Of a stretch of DNA of 64,000 nucleotides, positions 35,151 through 43,795 are shown in pieces. The DNA is from JAQGMV01 sp963828715 (GTDB lineage: Bacteria > Pseudomonadota > Gammaproteobacteria > Burkholderiales > SG8-41), in the NCBI GenBank assembly GCA_963828715.1, contig CAWHFX010000002.1:186001-250000 (forward strand). Reading direction: 5' to 3'. The position numbers and the translations under genes are program-made. Each line of letters starts with the position of its first letter. Within the stretch, counting starts at the first letter, position 1. The notes under the pieces are model-generated. The model was not told the DNA's origin. It ran no database searches and saw nothing but the letters and a program-made list of their open reading frames with translations.

Positions 35151-36152
35151 ATGCAAAAACGCAAACTCGGCAGGAACGGCCCTGAGGTCCCCGCACTCGG
35201 TCTCGGCTGCATGGGCATGTCCATCAGCTATGGCGAGCCCAATGACGAAGAGTCGATCGCCACGATTCATCGTGCGCTCGAGCTCGGCGTGAATCTGCTC
35301 GTCACCTCCGATGCGTACGGCGCGGGCATCAACGAGGCGCTCATCGCCAAAGCGATCAAGGGTCGTCGCAATCGATTTCTGCTCGGCACAAAATTCGGCA
35401 ATCTCGCCCTCGCGGGACGCAGCGGCAGCGACGGCGCCGTTGCGTTATCGGGCGGTCATCCGGAGTGGGTACCGCAGGCGTGCGACGCGAGTCTGAAGCG
35501 CCTCGGCGTCGAGACGATCGACATCTACGGACTGCATCGTGTCGATCCGACCGTCCCCATCGAAGATACGGTCGGCGCCATGTCACGGCTCGTCGAGCAG
35601 GGAAAGGTCCGCTACCTCGCTTTGTCCGAGGCCGGGGCGCAGACCATCCGTCGCGCCCACAAAGTGCATCCGATCACGGCGCTCGAAACCGAGTACTCAC
35701 TATGGAGCCGTGATGTCGAGCACGACATCCTGCCGACCTGCCGCGAGCTCGGCATCGGCTTCATGGCCTACGCACCACTCGGGCGCGGCTTTCTCACGGC
35801 GACGATCAAGACGCTCGATGCATTGCTGCCGAAGGACCGCCGGCGCGAGCACCCACGCTTCGAAGCATCGAACATCGAGCGCAACCGTGAATTGCTGAAG
35901 CCGATGGAAGACATCGCGCGGGCACACGACGCAACGCCGGCGCAGGTCGCACTCGCGTGGCTGCTCGCGCGGAGTGAAGACATCGTTCCGATTCCCGGCA
36001 CCAAGCGCCGCAAGTACATCGAAGAGAACTGCGCGGCGGCCGAGCTTGCGCTCACACCGCAAGAGCTGGCCTCGCTCGACCGAGCGTTCCCGGCGCAGGT
36101 CGCCTCAGGCACACGCTATCCGGAGAGACAGCTAAGAGGACTTGGTATTTAG
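35151..36152 (+). CDS. Aldo/keto reductase lacking the usual catalytic Asp
   Basis: A 333-residue AKR-fold protein starting MQKRKLGRNGPEVPALGLGC. In AKRs the tetrad is Asp-Tyr-Lys-His. Here the Tyr (Y56, in TSDAYG), Lys (K81, in LGTKFG) and His (H129, in LHRVD) are in place. The Asp normally five residues before the Tyr is Val51 (NLLVTSDAYG, codon GTC; GAC would be Asp). NADPH-site residues such as IPGTKRRKYIEEN are present. The start follows the GT41 stop by 3 bases and the stop overlaps the convergent TPR gene. Activity could be reduced or altered. Confidence 0.9.
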   Translation: MQKRKLGRNGPEVPALGLGCMGMSISYGEPNDEESIATIHRALELGVNLLVTSDAYGAGINEALIAKAIKGRRNRFLLGTKFGNLALAGRSGSDGAVALSGGHPEWVPQACDASLKRLGVETIDIYGLHRVDPTVPIEDTVGAMSRLVEQGKVRYLALSEAGAQTIRRAHKVHPITALETEYSLWSRDVEHDILPTCRELGIGFMAYAPLGRGFLTATIKTLDALLPKDRRREHPRFEASNIERNRELLKPMEDIARAHDATPAQVALAWLLARSEDIVPIPGTKRRKYIEENCAAAELALTPQELASLDRAFPAQVASGTRYPERQLRGLGI

Positions 36153-38165
36153 TTCGCACCACCGCGTTCCGGTGAGCGGGGGCCGTGAAACGGCGGGGTC
36201 CCCGCGAACGCAACATCCGAAGATCGATTAGCACTCTCGTCCGATCCTGCGAGGGCTGCGGCAGAACGAGGGCTAAGCCTAAGATCCGCACCCAATTGTT
36301 CCAACGCTCGCGTCCAGCCGCCGTCGTTCGTCTGCCGATAAATGCGGAAGCCGGGAAACCACGGGGAGGTTTCGCCCGCGGTCGTCCAGCGCCATTCGGG
36401 CGGCGTAGGCACCAGCACGCGCGCCGCCTTCCCCACGCCTGCACGCAGGTGCATGTTCGTGTTGCTCACGCCCACGTAGTCATCGAGCAGCGACAGGAGA
36501 GCGAGCATCGCCTCGAGATCGCCGTTGAGCGCGGAGAAATCGTGTGCCGGCCGGCGGAGGCGCTCGGAGAAAAGCTCGATCTCGCCCGGATTCGGCTGAC
36601 GCTGCAGCACGAGCATCGTCCCCCGTACATCGCGCAGACTGTCCGCGAGCTCCTCGAGCCGGATGTGTTTGAAGAACGCCCAGTTCGCGCCGCGGTTCTG
36701 CTCGGGCGCAATGCCTCCACGCCACGTGAGGCCGATATACGGCGGCGGGCCCGCCGCACTGAGCTGCTCGCGTACCTCGTCGAGGGTCTCTGGTAACGCC
36801 GTCAGCGTAAGAGACGGCGGCGTATCGAGTTCGCCGGGCTTGACCGGCGATCTCAGCGCAAGCGGCAGGTCTCCAAGCAGCACGTAATGATCGGCGGGCG
36901 GCAGCGGCGCCTCGGAGGGGATCACGTGCGTGAACAAAGCGGTGCGCCGGAGCATGTCGACCAGGCGCGGATCGGAGCGATAACTCACTGCGGCGCCGCG
37001 CGCGATGAGCGTACGCGTGAAACGCGCGAAGAAGAGCTCGTCACCGAGACCCTGCTCGCGCAGAACGCATACATGCTTTCCTCGCAGATCGGTGGGCAGC
37101 GCGACAGTCAGCTCGATTCCGTGCTGTTTCTCGCTCAGACGGCCGCGTGCCGGCCGATGGCGGTATTCACGCCATCCACCGTCGAAATCACCGGTCGCGA
37201 GATACGCCCACGCGAGCGCCTGATGGATCGCCGGAGAATCGGGCTCGTGTTCCTGTATGCGCCGCAGGCGCTCGATGCCTTCGTGCGTTTTGCCGGCTTC
37301 GAACAGTGCACTGCCAAGTGCAATTCCGAGCCGTGCGTCCGCGGGCGCGAGCACCACCGCCGCGCGATAAACGGGCAGTGCGTCCCTCACGCGACCCTGA
37401 CTGCTCAATGCGGCCGCGAGCATGGAATGTGCGGGGAGCGACTGCGGGTCGAGACGCAGCGCTTCACGGGCTGCAGCTTCTCCTTCCGTGAAGCGGCCGA
37501 CATCGATCAGGTACAGACGCCAGATTGCAGTGCGCCTTGATGTCGTCCGGCCGCAGTCTCATAGCGGCGCGATAATGATCGATCGCCTCGTCGAAGCGCT
37601 GAAGCTGGTGCACGACGCTGCCGAGGTTGAGCCGCGCATCGGGATTGTCGGGCTCGAGTTGAACCGCGCGTTCGAAAATCTTCGCAGCTTCTTCGATTCG
37701 TCCCTGATCGCGCACCGCATTGCCGAGGTTGAACCAGCCGGCTGCCCGGCCCGGGTGGCGGCGGACGACTTTGCGCAGTTGCAGTTCCGCGCCGGCGAAG
37801 TCCCCGCGCAGGGCAAGGCAGTTCGCAGCGCCGATCTGAAGCTGCGGCTCGTCTGGATTGAGCCGTGCGGCCGTCGAGAACGCTTCCAGCGCGCCGTCGA
37901 GATCATTCAACTGGAGCAAAGCGGAGCCGAGATTCGCCCGGAAGGCCCAGTTTTTGGGCTGCAGCGCGACGGCGGCACGGACGCGTTCGACCGCGAGGGC
38001 GGCAGAGCCCGCGTGAAGCGCCAGCAGACCCGATAGATGCAGCGCGTCCGGCTGCCTGCTCTCGAGCGCAAGTGCCTGTTCGTAAAGGCGACTCGCCTCT
38101 TCCAGCCGTCCTGCCTGGTGATGCGCCAGGCCCTCGCGCACGAGACTGTCCGCGGCTGCGCGCAT
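36149..38165 (-). pseudogene. TPR protein with GT9-like C-terminal domain, +1 frameshift
   Basis: About 671 residues after removing one base. The N-terminal part starts at the ATG 38165 with TPR repeats (REGLAHHQAGRLEEASRLYE and so on). The frame shifts near 37525 (NLA, then LYLIDVGRFTEGEA), continues through more TPRs and ends in a domain reading GKHVCVLREQGLGDELFFAR, YIGLTWRGGIAPEQNRGANW, LDDYVGVSNTNMHLRAGVGK. This resembles the ADP-heptose-transferase (GT9) fold found fused to TPRs. The last residues (FAGTPPFHGPRSPERGGAN) come from dispersed repeat family 2. Confidence 0.75.
36153..36215. repeat. Dispersed repeat family 2, copy 1
   Basis: GCACCACC, then CGGTGAGCGG, GCGAACGCAACATCCGAAG: the same order of blocks is found at 56107-56180. 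Here it provides the C-terminal codons and stop of the minus-strand TPR gene. Confidence 0.6.
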
Positions 38166-38225
38166 ATATGTATGTCTATCTCTATGTCAGCGAAGGAAGG
38201 AAGGGCGGAAGCGCACCGGACACTT

Positions 38226-38297
38226 TGTTGCGTACCTGCAACATAGATCGCAGAAAACAGGGGGATTTTCGGCAATTTCGTTGCGGTTGGCGCAACG
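38226..38297. promoter_or_regulatory. Two related inverted repeats upstream of the porin
   Basis: TGTTGC/GCAACA (38226-38243, six-base spacer) and CGTTGCG/CGCAACG (38279-38297, five-base spacer) share the half-site GTTGC. Their centres are about 53 bases apart, near five helical turns. They lie between the divergent TPR gene and the porin, 110-180 bases before the porin ATG. They look like binding sites for a dimeric regulator or for looping. No clear -35/-10 pair is visible nearby. Confidence 0.5.
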
Positions 38298-38407
38298 CTT
38301 TTGGCACCATTCTACCAACCCTTCATTGCAGGGGGGCATCGCGCCGGCACAGTCCCAAACACGTGATGGGATCGTTCGGCACGAAACTCTAAAAAGGAGA
38401 GTCAGGC

Positions 38408-39625
38408 ATGAAGAAAAAGGCACTAGCACTTGCAGTCGCCGGTGCACTGGGCGCGCCTGCGCTTGCGCTCGCGCAGGCGAGCACGGTGCAGATCTACGGC
38501 CAGGTCCGCGTCGACTATCAGTACCTGAAGCAGGGCGATGGTTTGAAGTCGGTCGATGCGTTCTCATCATACGATTCGTACCTCGGCTTCCGCGGCGAGG
38601 AGAAACTGGGCGGCGGTCTGTCGGCGTGGTTCCAGTGCGAAAGCACATTCGACCCGACGGGTGAGTCCAGCGCTAATAATGGCTTTTGCTCGCGCAACAC
38701 CGGCGTGGGCTTCAAGGGCCAGTGGGGCAATGTCTTCTTCGGTAACTGGGACACGCCATACAAGATCGTGCACGGTTCGGTGTACCGTCCGTTCTCGACG
38801 GCGGGCGCGTTCGGTAACGCGAATATTCTGCATAACGGCACCAACAGCAACGTGGGCAATGGCACGCTCGGCGGTTTTGCTGCCACGGGCTTCAGCCGCC
38901 GTGCGCAAAACCAGGTCGCGTTCCACAGCGGTGACTTCGCGGGCTTCCAGGTGCTTGGCGCCTACACCGGCACGGACGAGTCGACTTCGTTGACGACCAA
39001 TGCGGCGCCCACCAGCAAGCCCCGCCTGTATTCGCTCGGTGCGACGTGGACAGCGGGCCCGCTGTATATCGGCGCGGCATACGAAGAACACAAATCGTTC
39101 AACCCCGGTCAAGGTCAAGCCTTCGGCTTCGGTAATAATCAGTATCGCGAAGGCACCGACCATGCGTGGGAAATCGTCGCTGCTTTCACGCTCGGCCCGG
39201 TTCGCCTTGGCGCGAGCTACCACGAGTTGAAGTACGAAACGGCCGGTGCGGCGGCGGGCTCTCAGACTGAGCTTAAATACAAACCCTGGGCCGTGTATGC
39301 CGACTGGCGCATCATCGGCCCACATACCCTGCGCGTCGAGTATCTGCATGCCCCGAATACCAAGGGTAACTCGGCGGTCGCCGTCGGTAGTCTGGGCTCG
39401 CCTCTCCTCGGCGATACGGGCGCCCAGTTGTATGGTATCCAGTATGCCTACGCGTTCTCGAAACGCACCGAAGTCAACTTCGGTTACGTCCTGCTGGATA
39501 ACGACCGCAACTCGCGCTTTGCGCTGCAATCCCCGGCCCGAATGAACACCTGTCAGGGCGGGCCGGCGGTCGGCTGCAACCGCGATCAGTCTGCGTACGT
39601 GCTGGGTGTGATCCACCGCTTCTAA
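38408..39625 (+). CDS. Outer-membrane porin (gram-negative porin family)
   Basis: A 405-residue porin with signal peptide MKKKALALAVAGALGAPALA, then QASTVQIYGQVRVDYQYL. Typical porin blocks include SYLGFRGEEKLGGGLSAWFQ, GVGFKGQWGNVFFGNWDTPY (loop 3/eyelet region) and a C-terminal SAYVLGVIHRF ending in the required aromatic residue. It should form a trimeric beta-barrel for small solutes. A strong AAGGAGA Shine-Dalgarno precedes the ATG, and two hairpins follow the stop. It is flanked by TPR-glycosyltransferase-like genes. Confidence 0.95.
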   Translation: MKKKALALAVAGALGAPALALAQASTVQIYGQVRVDYQYLKQGDGLKSVDAFSSYDSYLGFRGEEKLGGGLSAWFQCESTFDPTGESSANNGFCSRNTGVGFKGQWGNVFFGNWDTPYKIVHGSVYRPFSTAGAFGNANILHNGTNSNVGNGTLGGFAATGFSRRAQNQVAFHSGDFAGFQVLGAYTGTDESTSLTTNAAPTSKPRLYSLGATWTAGPLYIGAAYEEHKSFNPGQGQAFGFGNNQYREGTDHAWEIVAAFTLGPVRLGASYHELKYETAGAAAGSQTELKYKPWAVYADWRIIGPHTLRVEYLHAPNTKGNSAVAVGSLGSPLLGDTGAQLYGIQYAYAFSKRTEVNFGYVLLDNDRNSRFALQSPARMNTCQGGPAVGCNRDQSAYVLGVIHRF

Positions 39626-39632
39626 GAATAAT

Positions 39633-39651
39633 AACCGGCTTTGAGCCGGTT
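39633..39651 (+). repeat. Hairpin downstream of the porin
   Basis: AACCGGCT, TTG, AGCCGGTT: an eight-base perfect stem just after the porin stop, before the terminator. It may stabilise the mRNA 3' end. Confidence 0.5.
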
Positions 39652-39663
39652 GCAGTTCAACTC

Positions 39664-39693
39664 ATCGGGCGCCTAACAGCGCCCGATTTTTTT
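39664..39693 (+). terminator. Intrinsic terminator of the porin gene
   Basis: ATCGGGCGC, six-base loop, GCGCCCGAT followed by TTTTTTT. Strong nine-pair stem; ends transcription of the porin mRNA. Confidence 0.92.
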
Positions 39694-39699
39694 GTCGGC

Positions 39700-39840
39700 A
39701 CGGCTGGCAGCTCAGGACGGAGTACGTGTTTCACTCGTTGTATCTGCGGGAACCCGGCGTGCAACACGCCCGGCTCGCTCAACGACATCGGGAACTCGTA
39801 TGTGCTCGGCGCGGCGATCCGCGAGCCACAAGCTACTTAG
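39700..39840 (+). pseudogene. Remnant of the 3' end of a second porin gene
   Basis: The frame containing AGT at 39721 reads CGNPACNTPGSLNDIGNSYV, LGAAIREPQAT and stops at 39838-39840. The end of the intact porin upstream has GGPAVGCNRDQSAYVLGVIHRF, so the Cys-rich loop and YVLGAAI strand are a matching C-terminus. There is no start, Shine-Dalgarno or upstream porin sequence, and the last residues differ from a normal aromatic ending. It looks like the leftover of a duplicated porin. Confidence 0.5.
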
Positions 39841-39850
39841 GGCTGCGGTT

Positions 39851-42112
39851 CTACTCGCCGGAGCCGCCCGTTCCAGCGATATCGACGTAGAGCTTCTCGA
39901 GGTCGCGGGTGAATGTCCGTGAATCGAAAAGCGGCGCCGCATCGCGGGACGCTATGACACGTGCACGCACGTCGTCGAGATAGGAACGTTCAGTGGCGAG
40001 CCGGAACGCGAGAGATTCGTAAGCCTCGAGCGAATCCGTGACGAGATCGGGAAGATTACAGTTCCGAACGATGCTCGCCGACACACGGGCCGCGAAAGTC
40101 CCCCCACGCAACGCGACGAGCGGACATCCAACCCACAAGCTGTCGCTCGCTGTCGTGTGTGACGTGTACGGGAACGTATCCAGCGACAGATCGGCTACGC
40201 GGTAACGCGCAAGGTGGTCGGCGTACTTCATGCGCGGGGTGAAAACGATTCGCGCGGCATTGACGCCTCGAGCGCGCGCCGCCTCGACGAGATTCTCGCT
40301 CGCCCACCGGTTGTCTTCTGCGAGCCATAGCACGCTGCCCTCGACCCGCTGAAGCAGGTTCATCCAGCGCTCGAAAATCTCGGGCGTAATCTTCACTGCC
40401 TGATTGAAGCAGCAGAAGACAAAAGCGTCGTCCGGCAAACCGTACTCGCTCCTCATGCGCGCTTCGCCCACGGGGCGTTTGCGATCGTTCGCCTGATAGC
40501 AGTGCGGCATACGCAGCACGCGCTCCGAGTAATTCGCTTCGGCGCCGGCCGGAACGATGTCTTCATCCGCAATGATGTAATCGATGAAACTCGCACCGGT
40601 CGTCCCCGGATAACCGAGCCAGGTTACCTGCGCCGCGCACGGCCGCCGCGCCATCACGGGCAGGCGATGGCCGATCGTGTAACCCTTCAGATCTACCAGC
40701 ACGTCGAGGCCGTCCTCCCGCATGCGCTCCGCGATCACGTCGTCGGAGTCCCACGCGACGTCGATGAAGTGCTCGACCGCGGACCGGATACGCGCGCGCA
40801 TGGGGCTCGCATCGTCGGGGCCGTATGAATACGCGAAGATCTCGAACCGGTCGCGATCGTGCAGCTCGAGCACTTCGGCAAGCAGGTAGGCCGCTGCGTG
40901 CTCCTTGAAATCCGATGAGAAGTAGCCCACGCGCAGGCGCCCTTCTCCAGCGGTGGCGATCGCGGGTGCCGTAGCAGACGGCGGCGTGCCGAAGCGCGCA
41001 GCAGCCCAGCGCCGGCTGTACGTGAGTTGCTGCGCGGCCGTCGTGTCTTCGTTCAGCAATCCGAACGGCGTGCCGAAATCCGCTGCCGTATCGAGCTCAC
41101 TGGCAATCAAACGCCAGGACGCCCGCCACTTCGGCCAGTCACACATGCGATGCTGAAGGTGCATGGCCCCGCCCAGCAGCGCGCGATAACCTGTTCGCCG
41201 ATAGCCCTCTTCCAATACCGTGGCGGCGGCATCGAATCGCGAGCGCACCGTGTGAATCTGTCCGAGCACGTTATACGGCGCGCTTTGTGCGGGATCAGCC
41301 GCGCGTGCCCGAGCCGCCATCTGTTCGGCTTCTTCGAGCCTGCCGAGCTGGAACAGCGCATTCGCAACGCCTCCGAGCGCCACTGCATTGCCAGGCTCGG
41401 CCTCAACGATCTGCTGCAGATGCTCCAGTGCCTGGGCATAACGGCCGCTCGCCAGATACATGGCGGCGAGTCGATCATGCGCGTCCATGTACTTCGGCGC
41501 GCGCGCCAGCACGCGCTCGTAACACCACCTGCCGCGCTCGAAATCGCCCTGATGCACGCTGGCAAGCCCCAGGTTGAACAGTGCATCGTTGTTCGTGGGC
41601 TGCATTTCGAGCACCTGTTCGAACGCTTGCGCAGCCGCTGCGAACTCGCCAGCGCCTCCGTAGGCGAGCCCGAGATTCAGGCGCGCGTCCGCGTTCCCCG
41701 GGTCCGTCCGCACGGTCTGCTGAAGGAGGGCGATCGCTTCGGCGTGCTTCTCCTGCCGCATGAGCGCGATCCCCAGGCGCATCGCCACCGACGGCGGCGC
41801 ATTCGCCACGCGCAGCGCGCGACGCAGTGCGTCTTCGGCCGCTGAGTGGTCGCCGAGCAGGAGCCGTGCGAGCCCGAGATTCTCCAGGGCGGGACCATTA
41901 CCCGGCTGCGCGGCTACCGCGCGTTCGAGCAGCGGAGCCGCGAGAGCGGGCTCGCCCGTCATGAGCCGTATGGTTCCGAGCAGCCACAGCGCGTCCGCAT
42001 TGCGCGGCTCACGACGTAACAAGTCGTCGCATACGTAGGCGGCGCCGGCAAGGTCGCCCTGGTTCAGGCGTTCGCGTGCCTGCTGCAGTTTGCGCAGCGT
42101 GGAAGCAGACAT
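39851..42112 (-). CDS. TPR-GT41 glycosyltransferase (O-GlcNAc-transferase-like)
   Basis: A 753-residue intact paralogue of the 32606-35147 protein. TPRs start at ADALWLLGTIRLMTGEPALA and cover about 360 residues. The GT41 domain shows RLRVGYFSSDFKEHAAAYLL, QVTWLGYPGTTGASFIDYII, FCCFNQAVKITPEIFERWMN (the UDP-binding Lys) and TASDSLWVGCPLVALRGGTF. It should transfer a nucleotide-activated sugar to protein Ser/Thr or Asn. The ATG at 42112 is used; the ORF extends 71 codons further with no similarity. Divergent from mgtE. Confidence 0.9.
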   Translation of the reverse strand: MSASTLRKLQQARERLNQGDLAGAAYVCDDLLRREPRNADALWLLGTIRLMTGEPALAAPLLERAVAAQPGNGPALENLGLARLLLGDHSAAEDALRRALRVANAPPSVAMRLGIALMRQEKHAEAIALLQQTVRTDPGNADARLNLGLAYGGAGEFAAAAQAFEQVLEMQPTNNDALFNLGLASVHQGDFERGRWCYERVLARAPKYMDAHDRLAAMYLASGRYAQALEHLQQIVEAEPGNAVALGGVANALFQLGRLEEAEQMAARARAADPAQSAPYNVLGQIHTVRSRFDAAATVLEEGYRRTGYRALLGGAMHLQHRMCDWPKWRASWRLIASELDTAADFGTPFGLLNEDTTAAQQLTYSRRWAAARFGTPPSATAPAIATAGEGRLRVGYFSSDFKEHAAAYLLAEVLELHDRDRFEIFAYSYGPDDASPMRARIRSAVEHFIDVAWDSDDVIAERMREDGLDVLVDLKGYTIGHRLPVMARRPCAAQVTWLGYPGTTGASFIDYIIADEDIVPAGAEANYSERVLRMPHCYQANDRKRPVGEARMRSEYGLPDDAFVFCCFNQAVKITPEIFERWMNLLQRVEGSVLWLAEDNRWASENLVEAARARGVNAARIVFTPRMKYADHLARYRVADLSLDTFPYTSHTTASDSLWVGCPLVALRGGTFAARVSASIVRNCNLPDLVTDSLEAYESLAFRLATERSYLDDVRARVIASRDAAPLFDSRTFTRDLEKLYVDIAGTGGSGE

Positions 42113-42286
42113 GAGGTGGGTCGTTCCCGGATCGGCCGCTACTATATACGAGCCCGAACGGCGCAGCGACATCGGGACTCTGTTCCGTCCTGTGTCGCGC
42201 GCCTCTCTATACAATAGCGGCGCCGCGCGAGCGAAGCGCGCGCGATCGACAAGCACCGCCCATCCGCGGCGTCCCCGAGCGAAACA

Positions 42287-43726
42287 ATGGAACAGCGACA
42301 GGAAGCGGTTCACTCGCGCGAGCAACTGCTTCAGGAAATCACGTCACTTCTTCGCCGCCACAAGCTGCAGGCGCAGGAGCTCGCGCGTGATGAGTCCGTG
42401 CCGACGCGCGAGCGCGTCGAGGAGCTGATGCGCAAGCGCGATCTGGACGAGCTGCAGCGCGAGCTCGACCGGGTGCATCCCGCAGACGTCGCCTACATCC
42501 TCGAAGCACTGCCGCTCGACGAGCGCCTCATCGTCTGGGATCTCGTCAAAGCCGAGCGCGATGGTGAGATCCTGCTCGAAGTGTCCGACGCCGTTCGCGA
42601 GTCGCTCATCGCGAGCATGGACGAGGACGAGCTCGTCGCGGCCGCCGAACAGCTCGATACGGACGAGATCGCCGACCTCGCGCCCGATCTGCCGCGCGAG
42701 GTCATCCAGGACGTCTTCAAATCGCTCTCGGTCGAGGAACGCGAACAGCTCCGCTCGGCGATGTCGTACCCCGAGGACTCGGTCGGCGCGCTTATGGATT
42801 TCGAACTGGTCGAAGTGCGGGAGGACGTCTCGCTCGAGGTCGTGCTGCGCTATCTGCGCCGGCTGGACGAGATGCCGGACCACACCGACCAGCTCTTCGT
42901 CGTGGATCGCGACGCGCATCTGAAAGGCCTTCTGCCGGTCAATCGCCTGCTCGTGAGCCCCGCCGAAGCGCTGGTCGGCGACGTCATGCTGCGCGAGTTC
43001 GCGAAATTCAATCCGTGGGAGCATGCCCACGAGGCCTCGGCTGCGTTCGAGCGCTACGACCTCGTTTCAGCGCCGGTCGTCGATGACGACGGGCGCCTCG
43101 TCGGCCGCGTGACCGTCAACGCCGTGGTCGACTACATCCGCGCCTCGCAGGACTCCGAGATGCTGTCCGCGGGCGGTCTGCGCGAGGACGAAGACCTCTT
43201 CGCCTCGGTCTGGAAGAGCGTCCGCAATCGCTGGGCATGGCTGGCGGTGAATCTCGTCACCGCGTTCATCGCCTCACGCGTGATCGGGCTGTTCGAGCAT
43301 TCGATCGCCCAGCTCGTCGCGCTGGCGGCACTGATGCCGATAATCGCCGGGATCGGCGGCAACTCAGGGAACCAGACGATTACGATGATCGTGCGGGCGC
43401 TGGCGCTCGGTCAGATCACCCGCGACAACTTCCGCAAGCTCTTCATGAAGGAAATCGGGGTAAGCGTGCTGAACGGCGTCATCTGGGGCAGCGTCGTCGG
43501 GCTCTTCGCCTTCCTCATGTACCATAACTGGGAACTGGGCCTGGTCATGACGTCGGCCATGCTTCTCAACCTGCTGCTGGCCGCCGTCATGGGCGTCGCG
43601 ATTCCCCTGCTCATGGAAAAGCTCGGGCGCGACCCCGCCCTCGGGTCGAGCGTGTTGATTACGGCGATAACGGACAGCGGCGGGTTCTTCATTTTCCTTG
43701 GCCTCGCCACTTTGTTCCTTGTGTGA
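42287..43726 (+). CDS. mgtE: Magnesium transporter MgtE
   Basis: A 479-residue MgtE: N-domain with HPADVAYILEALPLDERLIV, two CBS domains (EDSVGALMDFELVEVREDVS and APVVDDDGRLVGRVTVNAVV) and a five-helix pore with LAALMPIIAGIGGNSGNQTI, the conserved selectivity segment. It lets Mg2+ in, gated by CBS-bound Mg2+. The 70-base leader after a TACAAT hexamer (42210-42215) is too short for an M-box riboswitch, and no such structure is apparent. Confidence 0.96.
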   Translation: MEQRQEAVHSREQLLQEITSLLRRHKLQAQELARDESVPTRERVEELMRKRDLDELQRELDRVHPADVAYILEALPLDERLIVWDLVKAERDGEILLEVSDAVRESLIASMDEDELVAAAEQLDTDEIADLAPDLPREVIQDVFKSLSVEEREQLRSAMSYPEDSVGALMDFELVEVREDVSLEVVLRYLRRLDEMPDHTDQLFVVDRDAHLKGLLPVNRLLVSPAEALVGDVMLREFAKFNPWEHAHEASAAFERYDLVSAPVVDDDGRLVGRVTVNAVVDYIRASQDSEMLSAGGLREDEDLFASVWKSVRNRWAWLAVNLVTAFIASRVIGLFEHSIAQLVALAALMPIIAGIGGNSGNQTITMIVRALALGQITRDNFRKLFMKEIGVSVLNGVIWGSVVGLFAFLMYHNWELGLVMTSAMLLNLLLAAVMGVAIPLLMEKLGRDPALGSSVLITAITDSGGFFIFLGLATLFLV

Positions 43727-43746
43727 CAAAGGCGTATAAAGCTTCT

Positions 43747-43775
43747 GGGAATAAACAAATATCCGGTTCTGTTGG
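43747..43775 (+). promoter_or_regulatory. Candidate ECF-type promoter
   Basis: GGGAATAAA at 43747-43755 followed about 15 bases later by GTTCTGTTGG, 20-50 bases before the ECF sigma start. The block resembles the -35/-10 of autoregulated ECF operons as I recall them; the match was not checked against a collection. mgtE ends just upstream, so this would start the sigma/anti-sigma transcript. Confidence 0.45.
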
Positions 43776-43795
43776 CTTCACGTAGGTAGCAAACC

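Noticed and set aside
39692..39922. A 76-residue plus frame after the porin
   Set aside because: The porin-like residues are in a different frame; this one overlaps the GT41 gene end and shows no family.
42216..42286. M-box riboswitch before mgtE
   Set aside because: The leader is only about 70 bases and lacks the expected stem arrangement.
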